Part shown: positions 29,255-39,047 of the stretch, piece after piece
Numbering within the stretch: position 1 is the first letter of the stretch
How the letters are laid out: each line of letters starts with the position of its first letter
NCBI RefSeq assembly: GCF_017979475.1
Contig: NZ_JAERIT010000001.1
Span: 1 to 64,000 of the forward strand
Direction: 5' to 3'
DNA: 64,000 nt
Origin: Helicobacter pullorum NCTC 12824
GTDB taxonomy: Bacteria > Campylobacterota > Campylobacteria > Campylobacterales > Helicobacteraceae
Made by a program: the position numbers and the translations under genes
The notes under the pieces: generated by a model
Told to the model about the DNA's origin: nothing
Seen by the model: only the letters and a program-made list of their open reading frames with translations
Database searches by the model: none

Positions 29255-29260
29255 TATAAT
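29255..29260 (+). promoter_or_regulatory. Promoter (-10 element) of hom
   Basis: TGGTATAAT 27 bases before the hom ATG, followed by an AAAGGC ribosome-binding site. Confidence 0.6.
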
Positions 29261-29286
29261 TCTAGCTTTATGCAAAAGGCATCTTT

Positions 29287-30564
29287 ATGAAAAAACAATT
29301 AAATATCGGTATCATCGGCTTGGGCGTCGTTGGGAGCAGTGTAGCAAGAATCCTAAAAAACAATCAAGAACTAATTGCTGCTAGAGCTGGTTGCAATATT
29401 ATTATCAAAAAAGGCGTGGTGAGAAATATTTCCAAAGTAAGAGATATTTTTGATTTTCCTATCACTAATGAAGTAGAAAGCATTTTAGAAGACCCTGAAA
29501 TTGATATTGTTGTAGAACTTGCTGGAGGCATTAAAGAGCCATTTGAAATTGCAAAAAAGGCGCTCTATAATTCCAAAGCCTTTATTACTGCCAACAAAGC
29601 AATGCTTGCCTATCATCGCTATGATTTACAAAAAATTGCCGGGGATTTGCCTATTGGCTTTGAAGCAAGCGTTGCAGGTGGAATACCTATCATCAAGGCT
29701 TTGCGTGATGGACTTGGAGCAAATCACATTTTAAGCATTTGTGGAATTATCAATGGGACTTGTAATTATATTTTAACCCAAATGAAAGAATGCGGCGTGA
29801 GCTTTGAAGAAGCACTAAAGGAAGCCCAAAAACTTGGCTATGCAGAAAGTGATCCTAGTTTTGATATTGGTGGTTTTGATGCAGCACACAAACTCTTAAT
29901 TCTAGCAAGTATTGCCTATGGGATTGACGCAAAGCCCGAAGATATTTTGATAGAGGGCATTACTGACATCACACAAGAAGACATTGAATTTGCCAAAGAA
30001 TTTGGCTACAACCTCAAACTTTTGGGAATTGCAAAAAAAGACAAAGAAAGTGTAGAATTGCGAATCCACCCAACTTTTTTACCCCAACAAGCAATGATTG
30101 GCAAAGTAGATGGTGTAATGAATGCTATTAGCGTGGTAGGTGATAGTGTAGGCGAAACACTTTTCTATGGAGCTGGGGCTGGCGGAGATGCGACAGCAAG
30201 TGCAGTGATTTCTGATATTATTGAGATTGCTCGCACCAAAAGTTCTCCAATGCTAGGCTTTAAAACCTCCATTGAAAAAAACCTCAAACTAAAGCCAATA
30301 GCTGAGATTCAAAGTGCGTATTATCTGCGAATCATTGTGCTTGACAAACCGGGAGTTTTAGCTCAAATTACGACGATTCTGGGAGAAGAGGAAATTTCTA
30401 TTGATACTTTTTTACAACGCAAATCCAACAACAAAAACTGCTCTGTATTGCTGCTTTCTACTCATATTTGCACAGAATCCAAAATCCAAACTGCACTGGA
30501 GAAAATCAACAATCTTGAAATCACACAAGAAAAACCCATAATGATACGAATTGAAAAAAACTAA
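29287..30564 (+). CDS. hom: Homoserine dehydrogenase
   Basis: Reduces aspartate semialdehyde to homoserine in the threonine/methionine branch. Order of domains: NAD(P)-binding ([17 protein letters not shown]), catalytic domain ([48 protein letters not shown]) and a C-terminal ACT domain from about residue 345 ([20 protein letters not shown]) for feedback control. 425 residues. Followed by a yraN-like gene one base later. Confidence 0.97.
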   Translation: MKKQLNIGIIGLGVVGSSVARILKNNQELIAARAGCNIIIKKGVVRNISKVRDIFDFPITNEVESILEDPEIDIVVELAGGIKEPFEIAKKALYNSKAFITANKAMLAYHRYDLQKIAGDLPIGFEASVAGGIPIIKALRDGLGANHILSICGIINGTCNYILTQMKECGVSFEEALKEAQKLGYAESDPSFDIGGFDAAHKLLILASIAYGIDAKPEDILIEGITDITQEDIEFAKEFGYNLKLLGIAKKDKESVELRIHPTFLPQQAMIGKVDGVMNAISVVGDSVGETLFYGAGAGGDATASAVISDIIEIARTKSSPMLGFKTSIEKNLKLKPIAEIQSAYYLRIIVLDKPGVLAQITTILGEEEISIDTFLQRKSNNKNCSVLLLSTHICTESKIQTALEKINNLEITQEKPIMIRIEKN

Positions 30565-30565
30565 G

Positions 30566-30925
30566 ATGAAAAACACAACGCAAAAGGGCAAAGAGGCTGA
30601 AACTTTTGCGTGTGAATTTCTTGTGCAAAATGGTTTTGGAATTATCCAACGCAATTACTTCACGCCTTTTGGTGAGATTGATATTATTGCCAAAAAAGAC
30701 AAAATACTTCACTTTATTGAAGTCAAAAGCGGTATTGGATTTGAACCGGTTTTTAACATCACAAAAACAAAACTAGAGAGAATTATCAAAAGTGTAGAAA
30801 TGTATTTAAAGCTTGAGGGCAGCAAAGATTCTTATTGTTTAAGTGCATTGATACTCTCCAAACAAAACACTCAAGATTCTACTTTCAATGTGCAATGGCT
30901 AGAGAATCTTACGCTTTTTTCTTAA
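30566..30925 (+). CDS. YraN/UPF0102-family nuclease-fold protein
   Basis: About 119 residues. Endonuclease-like core: GKEAETFACEFLVQNGFGIIQRNY, FGEIDIIAKKDKILHFIEVKS (the D...E-x-K triad of the restriction-endonuclease fold). The family is conserved in bacteria with no firm function. I use the ATG one base after the hom stop; a TTG at 30551 overlapping hom is the alternative. Confidence 0.82.
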   Translation: MKNTTQKGKEAETFACEFLVQNGFGIIQRNYFTPFGEIDIIAKKDKILHFIEVKSGIGFEPVFNITKTKLERIIKSVEMYLKLEGSKDSYCLSALILSKQNTQDSTFNVQWLENLTLFS

Positions 30926-30927
30926 AC

Positions 30928-31395
30928 TTAACGATTGTCAATTTTTTCTGGATATAAGTCATGATTTAAAAGCCTATATCGTGCCATTTCCTCATATTTT
31001 GTATTTGGGATTCCATAATTTACATAAGGATCAATACTAATTCCACCTCTTGGGGTAAATTTCCCCCAAACCTCAATGTATCTAGGCTCCATTAGCTCCA
31101 CTAAATCATTCAAAATTGTATTGACACAATCCTCATGGAAGCCGCCATGATTTCTAAAGCTAAACAAATAAAGTTTCAAAGATTTAGATTCTACCATTTT
31201 GATATTTGGAATATAAGAAATATAAATTGTCGCAAAATCTGGTTGCCCTGTGATAGGGCAAAGACTTGTGAATTCTGGACAATTAAACTTCACAAAATAA
31301 TCCCGATTAGAATGCTTGTTTTCAAAAGTTTCTAATAACTTTTTATTGTAGTCAAAAGTATATTCTATCTGCTTTCCTAGCTGTTTTAGTTCCAT
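30928..31395 (-). CDS. queF: NADPH-dependent 7-cyano-7-deazaguanine reductase
   Basis: Reduces preQ0 to preQ1 in queuosine synthesis. The short (unimodular) form, 155 residues, with the nucleophilic Cys in [16 protein letters not shown] and the NADPH-side motif [21 protein letters not shown]. It fits with queH and the YhhQ transporter elsewhere in the window. It is convergent with the hom-yraN unit. Confidence 0.96.
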   Translation of the reverse strand: MELKQLGKQIEYTFDYNKKLLETFENKHSNRDYFVKFNCPEFTSLCPITGQPDFATIYISYIPNIKMVESKSLKLYLFSFRNHGGFHEDCVNTILNDLVELMEPRYIEVWGKFTPRGGISIDPYVNYGIPNTKYEEMARYRLLNHDLYPEKIDNR

Positions 31396-31840
31396 ATTTA
31401 TCCTTATTTATAGCCAGATTTTGGCTCTTTAAAATTCACTTGCTTTGGTTTTATGCTATTTCTAGGCTCTATTTTGATATTTCTATATCAACAATCAAGC
31501 CTTCCATTTCGCCCCTCTGTGTATAAATCGCCATTGCTCCCAAACCTTTACTTTTTAGTGGAGTTTGGATAGTCCTTATTCTGCTAATGAGATAATCTCA
31601 TTTACTTTTTGCAACGCCTTTTGCAATATTTATCCTATCTCCCCTTCAAAACCTTCTTGATTCTCTTTTAGTTATAAGTTTCAATTAGGCTAAAAGCACT
31701 ACGCCAAGCCCTTTGATTGATTTTGCAAAATCATCGCTTCAAATATAGATATGCTGTATTTTGCCTGATTTACAACAATACTCCAAAGGGCAAAGATTGC
31801 TAGAATCACCAAAGCCAAAAGCCCTAGTGATTCTAAAATC
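31396..31840 (-). pseudogene. Intergenic region with remnants of a decayed membrane-protein gene
   Basis: 445 bases without an intact gene. On the minus strand two coding-like fragments appear: 31699-31839 (46 codons) with a clear transmembrane segment LGLLALVILAIFALWSIVVN and then FEAMILQN, and 31469-31576 with GLGAMAIYTQRGEMEGLIVD. Between them LQKALQKVNEIISLAE reads in another frame. They look like pieces of one membrane sensor or similar gene broken by stops and shifts. I cannot name the family. Confidence 0.35.
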
Positions 31841-33049
31841 CTAAAAAAATGGAAGTTTGATTATCCCGCTAATCACAAAAGCATTAATCAAATCAATAAA
31901 AAACGCTCCCACCAAAGGCACAACAATAAACGCCATATGGCTTGGTCCATAATGTTGAGTTACTGTTTGCATATTTACCATTGCTGTTGGTGTTGCCCCA
32001 AGTCCAAACCCACAATGCCCTGCTGCCAAAACTGCCGCATCATAATCTTTGCCACAGAATCTAAAGGTAACAAAAATTGCATAAAAAATCATAATAATCA
32101 CTTGAATAAGCAAAATAATCACCATCGGCAAAGCCAAAGAAACAAGCTCCACAAGGTTAATTGCCATCAACGAAAAAGCAAGGAATAATGAAAGCGAAAC
32201 ATTCCCTAAAACTGCCACTTCTCTATCAAAAACTTGATGGATTTTCGTCGCTTGCAAAATATTTCTCAAAATTGCACCCACAAGCAAACACCACACAAAT
32301 GTAGGCATCGTAAAAGAAGAGCCTTGAAAGAGTTTAGCAACCATTGTCCCTATTAGCAATGAAATCGCAATCAGCGCCAAAGATTCTATAAAAGAAGTTG
32401 CCGTGATTAAACGCTCCTTTTCTGGCTTTTCAAATGCCACCTCTGTATCATCTTGCAAATGTGCATTAGGAAGCTTTAGTTTGTATTTTTTTACCAAATA
32501 ATGTGCCACAGGTCCGCCGATAATACCTCCTGCAATCAAACCAAAAGTTGCACACGCCATAGCCACTTCCATTGCCGCTGTGAAATTATAAGGTGCTTCC
32601 TTGAAAACATCTGCCCAAGCAGCTCCTGTCCCATGCCCTCCACTCATAGTAATAGAACCGCCCAAAAGCCCTATAAGCGGATTTACACCCATGATTTTAG
32701 CGGCTATGATTCCAGCGATATTTTGCAAAATCAAAAGCCCTGTTACAATAAACAAAAATCCAAATAAAATCTTTCCACCCTTTTTGAAAGAAGCAAAATC
32801 TGCACTTAGCCCAATACTTGCATAAAAAGCGAGCATTAAAGGATCTTTTAGTGAGTTATCAAATTGAAACTTGATTCCTCCCCATTTCAAAAGACAAAAG
32901 ATTACAATTGCTGCAATAATCCCGCCTACAACCGGCTCTGGAATATTATAATCTTTTAAAAAATTACTACGAGATATTATCCATCTTCCAAGCAACAAAA
33001 CTCCGACCAAAGCCGTTAAAGTTGCATAAAAATTTAATGAAATTTCCAT
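31841..33049 (-). CDS. gltS: Sodium/glutamate symporter
   Basis: 402-residue inner-membrane transporter with about ten to twelve hydrophobic helices. GltS signatures: YNIPEPVVGGIIAA near residue 35, LLGGSITMSGGHGTGAAW, and the C-terminal repeat counterpart AGHCGFGLGATPTAMVNM. It imports glutamate with sodium. It stands as a single gene with an AAGGATTATT ribosome-binding site. The upstream 100 bases are AT-rich and contain TATAAA-like elements. Confidence 0.95.
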   Translation of the reverse strand: MEISLNFYATLTALVGVLLLGRWIISRSNFLKDYNIPEPVVGGIIAAIVIFCLLKWGGIKFQFDNSLKDPLMLAFYASIGLSADFASFKKGGKILFGFLFIVTGLLILQNIAGIIAAKIMGVNPLIGLLGGSITMSGGHGTGAAWADVFKEAPYNFTAAMEVAMACATFGLIAGGIIGGPVAHYLVKKYKLKLPNAHLQDDTEVAFEKPEKERLITATSFIESLALIAISLLIGTMVAKLFQGSSFTMPTFVWCLLVGAILRNILQATKIHQVFDREVAVLGNVSLSLFLAFSLMAINLVELVSLALPMVIILLIQVIIMIFYAIFVTFRFCGKDYDAAVLAAGHCGFGLGATPTAMVNMQTVTQHYGPSHMAFIVVPLVGAFFIDLINAFVISGIIKLPFF

Positions 33050-33162
33050 AATAATCCTTTACCTTATAAAATAAAACTATCCTTAATATTTTATTATAAA
33101 AATTATTATACCTCTATAAATTAATAAAAATTTAACTTTTTTAAACTCTGGATATTACTCTT

Positions 33163-34455
33163 TTACACTCTAAATTGCTCCAAAATCTCTTTTAAGCTAT
33201 CTATCACAAAACAAACCTGCTCTTGTGTGATGATATAAGGAGGCATAAAATAAATAGTATTCCCAAGAGGTCTTAGCAACAAGCCCTTTTTTAGCCCTGC
33301 ATTAAACACTTCTAGCCCTTTTCTTTGCCCTTCAAACCCTACCAAATCAAAGGCAAAAACCATACCGCAATGCCTAAGATTCTTCACAAAAGCAAATTCC
33401 CCTAAAATCTGCATTTTCTTCCAAATAAATTCTGATAGAATCTTGTTTTTCTCACACACATTTTCTGTTTCAAAAATATCCAAAACCGCATTTGCACAAG
33501 CACAAGCAAGGGCATTTCCCGTATAAGAATGAGAATGCAAAAACGATTTATTTTCATAATAGGGCGCATAAAAAAGCTGATAAATTTCCTCTTTGGTTAC
33601 CACCACTGATAAGGGCAAATAACCCCCTGTAATCCCCTTGCTTAAGCACAAGAAATCTGGCACTACTCCGCATTGCTGATAAGCAAACATACTCCCACTT
33701 CGCCCAAACCCCACTGCAATTTCATCAAAAATCACATAGATTCCATTCTCTTGACAAACTTTCGTTGCCTCTTTGACAAACTCACTAGAATACATATTCA
33801 TATTTCCCGCACATTGTATCAAAGGCTCTAGCACAAAAGCTGCAATTTCATCTTTTTTTGATGCGATAATTTTCTTTAACTCTTGCAAAGATTCTTCGAT
33901 GTCTTCTCCACAAGGGGCTTTAACCTTTAGAGTTTCAAGCAAGATTGGTTGATAAACTTCTGTATAAATCCCCACATCTCCCACGCTCAAAGCCCCTATT
34001 GTCTCGCCATGGTAAGCATTTTCTAAACACAAAAATTTATTTTTCTTTTTGCCCTTTATCACATTAGCATGGAATGCCATTTTCAACGCCACTTCAATCG
34101 CACTAGAACCATTATCGGCATAAAAGCATTTACAAAGCCTAGAATCCAAAAGCCCCACCAAACGCTTGGATAACTCTACAATGGGCTTATGCGTAAAACC
34201 TGCAAAAATAATATGCTCTAGGCTCTCTAATTGCTCTTTTAGTTTTTGATTGATATAAGGATTACAATGCCCAAAGAGATTCACCCACCAGCTAGAAACA
34301 CAATCGATATACTTCTTATTGTCAAAATCATAGAGATAAATGCCTTTTGCGGATTTTATGGGAATTAGAGGAATGTTTTTTTCATGATCTTGCATTTGTG
34401 TGCAAGGGTGCCAAATGTATTTTAAATCTTGTTGTATGAGGGTTTGTAAGTCCAT
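33163..34455 (-). CDS. bioA: Adenosylmethionine-8-amino-7-oxononanoate aminotransferase
   Basis: PLP-dependent aminotransferase of biotin synthesis that makes 7,8-diaminononanoate. It opens with the BioA hallmark [14 protein letters not shown]. The PLP lysine lies in [16 protein letters not shown], with [12 protein letters not shown] before it; 430 residues. Its ribosome-binding site AAAGG lies inside the 3' arm of the hairpin at 34459-34504, so initiation may be affected by that structure. The window ends in a bioC fragment, so biotin genes are dispersed. Confidence 0.96.
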   Translation of the reverse strand: MDLQTLIQQDLKYIWHPCTQMQDHEKNIPLIPIKSAKGIYLYDFDNKKYIDCVSSWWVNLFGHCNPYINQKLKEQLESLEHIIFAGFTHKPIVELSKRLVGLLDSRLCKCFYADNGSSAIEVALKMAFHANVIKGKKKNKFLCLENAYHGETIGALSVGDVGIYTEVYQPILLETLKVKAPCGEDIEESLQELKKIIASKKDEIAAFVLEPLIQCAGNMNMYSSEFVKEATKVCQENGIYVIFDEIAVGFGRSGSMFAYQQCGVVPDFLCLSKGITGGYLPLSVVVTKEEIYQLFYAPYYENKSFLHSHSYTGNALACACANAVLDIFETENVCEKNKILSEFIWKKMQILGEFAFVKNLRHCGMVFAFDLVGFEGQRKGLEVFNAGLKKGLLLRPLGNTIYFMPPYIITQEQVCFVIDSLKEILEQFRV

Positions 34456-34458
34456 AAA

Positions 34459-34504
34459 AAACCTTTAGAATTTTTTGGTATTTTACCGCAAAATCTAAAG
34501 GTTT
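34459..34504 (-). terminator. Hairpin overlapping the bioA ribosome-binding site
   Basis: A perfect 11-base stem (AAACCTTTAGA / TCTAAAGGTTT) encloses 24 bases with an inner GGTA / TACC hairpin, followed by TTT and the bioA ATG. It can end the upstream transcript, and it also pairs the AAAGG that bioA needs. Confidence 0.65.
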
Positions 34505-34529
34505 ATTGAAGTTTTAGGGGGAATAAATT

Positions 34530-34931
34530 TTAATATGCTTTAGGGAAGCACTTCCATTCAATTTCTTTTGCAGTAAGTTGCCCATCTTTTGGCAATCCTG
34601 TTGCTGGGTCGATTGCTTGAGTGTTGTTTGCATTATAAGCATTATAACCACCATAAGGCACTGCTTCTACTTTAACATATTTTCCGGGAGTTAAATCTTT
34701 AAAGCTTCCATACACATCTTGTCCGAACGCTCCACAATCATCACCTTTGATTTCTGTATAAGGCAAAACTTTAATAACAAGTTGTCCGCCCGGTCCTGCT
34801 AATGTGATAGTTTTATCTTTGTCATTCACTGCTGAAATTTGCCCTTGCACATCAAAATCATAATCTGCCATCGCTGCTGTAGAAAATAATGCCGCCAAAC
34901 TTAAAGCTCCGAGTAATTTTAAAGTTTTCAT
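34530..34931 (-). CDS. Small periplasmic protein with beta-rich domain, function unknown
   Basis: 133 residues from the ATG at 34931, which has AAAGGAG before it (an in-frame extension upstream lacks a site). Signal peptide MKTLKLLGALSLAALFSTAAMA, then a small OB-like domain: FDVQGQISAVNDKDKTITLAGPGGQLVIKVLPYTEIKG. Two Cys (GDDCGAFG and EWKCFPKAY) could pair in the periplasm, notable because a DsbA-like gene lies upstream. Resembles DUF5666-type or metal/stress periplasmic proteins but is not identified. Confidence 0.65.
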   Translation of the reverse strand: MKTLKLLGALSLAALFSTAAMADYDFDVQGQISAVNDKDKTITLAGPGGQLVIKVLPYTEIKGDDCGAFGQDVYGSFKDLTPGKYVKVEAVPYGGYNAYNANNTQAIDPATGLPKDGQLTAKEIEWKCFPKAY

Positions 34932-35062
34932 ATTTGCTCCTTTAAGCATTTTAATTTTAGATTCCAGTTTCCCTTCATCTGTGAGTAGAATTATAAAACC
35001 CATTTATCAAGAAAGTGTGAAGATATTGCCAAATTTATATCAAGAGCATTTATTCTTAGAAA

Positions 35063-35710
35063 TTACTTTTTTTCTAGCAAATAATCAATCTTATAAATGA
35101 AATCTTCTGTCCCTTTTAAATTCTGAGATGATACCATATATTTACCATTGACAATAAAACTCGGCACACCTTGTATATTAGCATATTCAATCAAGTTTTG
35201 CCACTTTTGCAACATTTCTTTAGCTTCTTTGGTTTCTAAAATCTTTTGATATTCCACTTCATCAATGCCTATGATCTCTAATCCTTTGCTAGCAAAATCT
35301 TGTGGATTCTTCCAATTTCTCTTTTCTTTGTGAATAGCATCAAAATAATAATTTAAGACTTTCTTATAAAGGGCATTTGGTGATTTTGTGCTAGTTTTAT
35401 TTTGCTTATCTTTACTTAGGGCAACTACCAAAATTTTAGACATTTCTTGATGAATCTCTATGGGTGCTGCAATATGATAGGGTAGAAACTCTACATTTTC
35501 TGGCAAAAACTCCAAAAGGTTTGGCAAAAAATTTTCGTTATAATAAGCACAATGAGGGCAACCGATATTGTAGATTTCAAGCACTGTGTTATCCATATTT
35601 GCAATTGGCTTATCCAAAAGAATATAATCTTTCCCTTCTTGTAATCCATTTGCAACTAATTGCGTAACCACTAAACAAAATCCTATCAAACAAAGTTTTA
35701 AAAATTTCAT
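35063..35710 (-). CDS. DsbA-family thiol:disulfide oxidoreductase
   Basis: 215-residue periplasmic thioredoxin-fold protein with a signal peptide (MKFLKLCLIGFCLVVTQLVA). Active site CPHC in IYNIGCPHCAYYNENF (about 50-53), helical insertion, and cis-Pro loop QGVPSFIVNGKY. CPHC is the classic DsbA motif, so it probably introduces disulfides. It shares one base with thyX (TAATG), so the two are coupled. Candidate clients in the window include the two-Cys protein just downstream and the Cys pair at the end of TpsA. Confidence 0.88.
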   Translation of the reverse strand: MKFLKLCLIGFCLVVTQLVANGLQEGKDYILLDKPIANMDNTVLEIYNIGCPHCAYYNENFLPNLLEFLPENVEFLPYHIAAPIEIHQEMSKILVVALSKDKQNKTSTKSPNALYKKVLNYYFDAIHKEKRNWKNPQDFASKGLEIIGIDEVEYQKILETKEAKEMLQKWQNLIEYANIQGVPSFIVNGKYMVSSQNLKGTEDFIYKIDYLLEKK

Positions 35711-36342
35711 TACATTTTCTCCTTAGAAATCAAATCAACAAAAATAAATTGGTGTTCTTTGGGAATTGCATCAAAAATTGCCAAAGCAAGATTCCTAATC
35801 TCCCAAAGCGCACTTTTAGAGCTTCTTAGGTGCAAAAAGTTTTGCAAATTTCTTGCATTAATGCTCCAAGTAAGCTCTGTTTTGTAAGATTCTGGCATTG
35901 CAAATTTTGCCAAATCATTACTGATATTTTCTTGCAAAAGCAATCTTAGATTCTCTAATGCTCTAATAGACGCCTCATTGACTAACCTATTTTCAGTAAA
36001 AACCAAAAATTCTTCAGCTCTTTTGAGGTTTTTTTCATCAAGAGGCAAAAAACTCTCTGTGTTTTTTAGCTCTTTTAGTGTATAGCGACTACTCTTGACA
36101 CTTAAAGAAGCTATACGATGTCTAGCTAATTCTTGCAAACAAGCCCTTGAAATACCCTGAATATAAAAAGTATAATTAAGATGTTCTAGGGTTGAGGCGT
36201 GTTTATATTTATTGCCCACTCTATCGATGAGTTCTTTATCTTTTTCTCCGCCATTATCGCCCTTTTCAAAACTCTGCCAACAAGTCCTAATGGCATGAGA
36301 ACAAATCTTTAAATCTGTATAATGTAGTAGTGTAATTTGCAT
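35710..36342 (-). CDS. thyX: FAD-dependent thymidylate synthase
   Basis: Makes dTMP using FAD and methylenetetrahydrofolate. Contains the ThyX signature RHRIASLSVKSSRYTL (RHRxxS...SxRY) near residue 77 and QNFLHLRSSKSALWEIRNLA near the end; 210 residues. No thyA is seen in the window, as expected for Helicobacter. Between ruvC (15 bases upstream) and the dsbA-like gene. Confidence 0.96.
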   Translation of the reverse strand: MQITLLHYTDLKICSHAIRTCWQSFEKGDNGGEKDKELIDRVGNKYKHASTLEHLNYTFYIQGISRACLQELARHRIASLSVKSSRYTLKELKNTESFLPLDEKNLKRAEEFLVFTENRLVNEASIRALENLRLLLQENISNDLAKFAMPESYKTELTWSINARNLQNFLHLRSSKSALWEIRNLALAIFDAIPKEHQFIFVDLISKEKM

Positions 36343-36357
36343 AAACCCTAAAACCCC

Positions 36358-36834
36358 TTATTTTTGTAATTTTAATCGCTGTGCGTGTGTAATGGCTATG
36401 GCTATGGCATCCGTGATATCCAAAGGCTTAATCTCGCCTTTGATTCCCAAAAGCCGCTTTACCATAAAAGCCACCTGCTCTTTTTGCGCTTTTCCATTTC
36501 CGGTTAAAGCCTTCTTGACTTGCAAAGGCGTGTATTCTGTAAAATTTCCTAATTCTTGGAGAATCTTCAAACTCAAAGCCCCTCGAAATTGTGCCAGTTT
36601 TATCACAGTTTTAGGATTATACGCATAAAAAATATCCTCTATTGCCACAGAATCAATTTTATGGCTTTTTAGCACCAAATCGATTCCTTCTACAAATTCT
36701 AAAATTTGATATTGCAATATCCTCTCATGAATCTTTATCAAACCTGCCTCTAGCAACTTTAGTGAATTATTTTCAATTTGCACAATTGCATAGCCACAAT
36801 TCCGACTTCCCGGATCAATCCCCAAAATATTCAT
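36358..36834 (-). CDS. ruvC: Holliday junction resolvase RuvC
   Basis: 158-residue endonuclease resolving Holliday junctions. Catalytic acidic residues are in [16 protein letters not shown] (Asp7), [11 protein letters not shown] and the C-terminal [15 protein letters not shown]. Full length. Downstream of argG on the same strand, with thyX following. Confidence 0.96.
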   Translation of the reverse strand: MNILGIDPGSRNCGYAIVQIENNSLKLLEAGLIKIHERILQYQILEFVEGIDLVLKSHKIDSVAIEDIFYAYNPKTVIKLAQFRGALSLKILQELGNFTEYTPLQVKKALTGNGKAQKEQVAFMVKRLLGIKGEIKPLDITDAIAIAITHAQRLKLQK

Positions 36835-36898
36835 ATCAATCTTTATTATAAAATTTAAAGCCTTAAATAGCCTTATTGTCTTGCTTCTTAGTTTTCTT

Positions 36899-38122
36899 TT
36901 ATCTCTTTGCCTTCCCGGCGATGATAAACCTTAGGGCATTAAGCTTAATAAATCCTGCAGCGTCTTTTTGGTTATAGACAGAATCTTCCTCAAAAGTGCT
37001 GTATGCGGCATTAAAGAGGGAGTTTTTAGATTCTCTACCTAGCACGGTTACATTGCCTTTATACAGCTCTAGTCGCACATTCCCGCTTACTTTCTCTTGT
37101 GTCTTATCGATTAACGCCTGCAATGCCTCTCGCTCTGGGCTAAACCAATAGCCATTATAGATAAGCTCGGCATACTTTGGCATTAGAGAATCTTTGAGAT
37201 GTGCCTCTTCTCTATCAAGGCATAAAGATTCTATCGCACGATGGGCTTTGAGGTAGATTGTCCCACCGGGTGTCTCATAGCAGCCGCGTGATTTCATACC
37301 CACATAGCGATTTTCCACCAAATCTAAGCGTCCGATACCATTTGCCCCGCCTAGCTCATTGAGTTTAGCCCAAAATGCCGCTGGGCTTAGATTCTCTCCA
37401 TTTATCGCTACGCCATCGCCCTTTTCAAAAGTGATAGTGATGATAGTGGGTGTATCGGGGGCATTCTTAGGACTCACACTCCACCGCCACATATCCTCTT
37501 CTGGTGCGACATTTGGATCCTCTAAAATCTGCCCTTCATAGCTGATATGTAGGAGGTTTGCGTCCATTGAATAGGGGGATTTGTTTTGCTTTTTTTCTAT
37601 CGCGATACCTGCAGATTCTGCATAAGATAGAAGTTTTTCACGGCTATTTAGCTCCCATTCCCTCCAAGGGGCGATGACTTTTATATCTGGATTGAGTGCA
37701 TACGCCCCGATTTCAAAGCGCACTTGATCATTACCCTTGCCTGTCGCACCATGTGCGATAGCGTCCGCTCCCACTTCTTTAGCGATTTCTACAAGTCTCT
37801 TAGCGATTAATGGACGCGCGATACTTGTGCCTAGCAGGTATTCACCCTCATAAATGGTGTTTGCCCGAAACATAGGGAATACAAAATCGCGTATAAACTC
37901 CTCGCGTAAATCCTCGATAAAGATATTTTGAGGCTTTATGCCAAGCTTGAGGGCTTTTTCTCGTGCAGGCTCGACCTCCTCGCCCTGCCCAATATCTGCG
38001 GTGAAGGTAACCACCTCACACCCATAAGTATCCCCAAGCCATTTTAAAATCACGCTCGTATCAAGCCCACCACTATAAGCTAACACGACTTTTTTGATGT
38101 TTTTTGTGTTTTCTTGAGACAT
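36899..38122 (-). CDS. argG: Argininosuccinate synthase
   Basis: Joins citrulline and aspartate in arginine synthesis. ATP-binding P-loop-like [15 protein letters not shown] near the start, then [14 protein letters not shown] and [14 protein letters not shown]; 407 residues. Clearly less AT-rich than its neighbours (roughly 45% G+C by eye against about 35%), with codons such as CGC, GCG and ATC common. That suggests acquisition from another lineage. A TATAAT lies about 40 bases upstream. Confidence 0.96.
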   Translation of the reverse strand: MSQENTKNIKKVVLAYSGGLDTSVILKWLGDTYGCEVVTFTADIGQGEEVEPAREKALKLGIKPQNIFIEDLREEFIRDFVFPMFRANTIYEGEYLLGTSIARPLIAKRLVEIAKEVGADAIAHGATGKGNDQVRFEIGAYALNPDIKVIAPWREWELNSREKLLSYAESAGIAIEKKQNKSPYSMDANLLHISYEGQILEDPNVAPEEDMWRWSVSPKNAPDTPTIITITFEKGDGVAINGENLSPAAFWAKLNELGGANGIGRLDLVENRYVGMKSRGCYETPGGTIYLKAHRAIESLCLDREEAHLKDSLMPKYAELIYNGYWFSPEREALQALIDKTQEKVSGNVRLELYKGNVTVLGRESKNSLFNAAYSTFEEDSVYNQKDAAGFIKLNALRFIIAGKAKR

Positions 38123-38243
38123 TACTATTCCTTTTGTTTTTTGAAGATTTAAATCCTAATAATTATATACTATTTGCTTAGAATCTATGCTAAATTAATA
38201 TAGCTTTGGATATAATGTTGCAAAAATTTTTGAGCTTTGAGAA

Positions 38244-38495
38244 ATGAGAATTGATAAATTTTTGAATGCAGTTAATATTACAAAAAGGCGAACTATCGCT
38301 CAAGATATGATTGAAAATGGGGTTGTAAAAATCTCTGGAATAAGCGTCAAAGCAAGTAGAGATGTAAAAGTGGGCGATGTGATTGAAATTGCCTTCTTAG
38401 AAAAGCCGAGATTCTTTGAAGTATTGCAAATTCCCACACAAAAAACAATCAAAAAAAACGAATCGCATTTGTATTATAAAGAAATTATAAAATAA
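38244..38495 (+). CDS. S4-domain RNA-binding protein
   Basis: 83 residues with a single S4 domain (MRIDKFLNAVNITKRRTIAQDMIENGVVKISG...VKVGDVIEI), as in Hsp15/YlmH-type RNA-binding proteins. Probably binds rRNA or tRNA on stalled ribosomes; not shown. A TATAAT at 38211-38216 precedes it. It is the first gene of a run through a phosphorylase-like gene, rlmN and a small membrane protein. Confidence 0.85.
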   Translation: MRIDKFLNAVNITKRRTIAQDMIENGVVKISGISVKASRDVKVGDVIEIAFLEKPRFFEVLQIPTQKTIKKNESHLYYKEIIK

Positions 38496-38504
38496 AGGCG
38501 AATT

Positions 38505-39047
38505 GTGATTTGTTGTGCAGGTAAAATTGAAAATTTTTCTTTTGCCAAAAGCATAGGGGTTGGATTGATAGAAAGTGCGATAAACCTTACTCAATGTATA
38601 TTTTATGAAAAGCCCAGCGAGATTGTGTTTGTAGGGACTTGTGGTTGTTATGATGATTCTAAACCTTTGTTGGAAATCTTTGAATCCCAAAGTGCAACTA
38701 ACATTGAACTTTCTTTTTTGCAAAACAATTCTTACACCCCTTTGGATAATTGCATTAGTTTAGAAAATGTTTCACATGAAACATTAACAAAAAATATTGT
38801 CAATTCCAGCAATTATATCACCACAAATAAAGAACTTGCACAGAAATTTATCAAACTTGGAATCTTATATGAAAATATGGAATTTTTTAGCGTTTTACAG
38901 GTAGCTAAAACTTATCAGATTCCAGCTTTGGGAGTTTTTTGCAGCACAAATCATATTCACAAAGAGGCTCAAAAAGAATTTTTTAGCAACCATAAAATTG
39001 CTATGAATAAGCTAGAAGAATATATTAGAGACAAGAAAAATGGATAA
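38505..39047 (+). CDS. Nucleoside phosphorylase-superfamily protein
   Basis: 180-residue protein with a reduced purine-nucleoside-phosphorylase/MTAN-like fold: phosphate- or base-binding strand [13 protein letters not shown], and [27 protein letters not shown], where the M-E dipeptide is the ribose-binding motif of this superfamily. Start is GTG with AAAGG six bases upstream. It is shorter than MTAN (about 230), so the substrate is uncertain. It overlaps rlmN by 8 bases. Confidence 0.7.
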   Translation: MICCAGKIENFSFAKSIGVGLIESAINLTQCIFYEKPSEIVFVGTCGCYDDSKPLLEIFESQSATNIELSFLQNNSYTPLDNCISLENVSHETLTKNIVNSSNYITTNKELAQKFIKLGILYENMEFFSVLQVAKTYQIPALGVFCSTNHIHKEAQKEFFSNHKIAMNKLEEYIRDKKNG

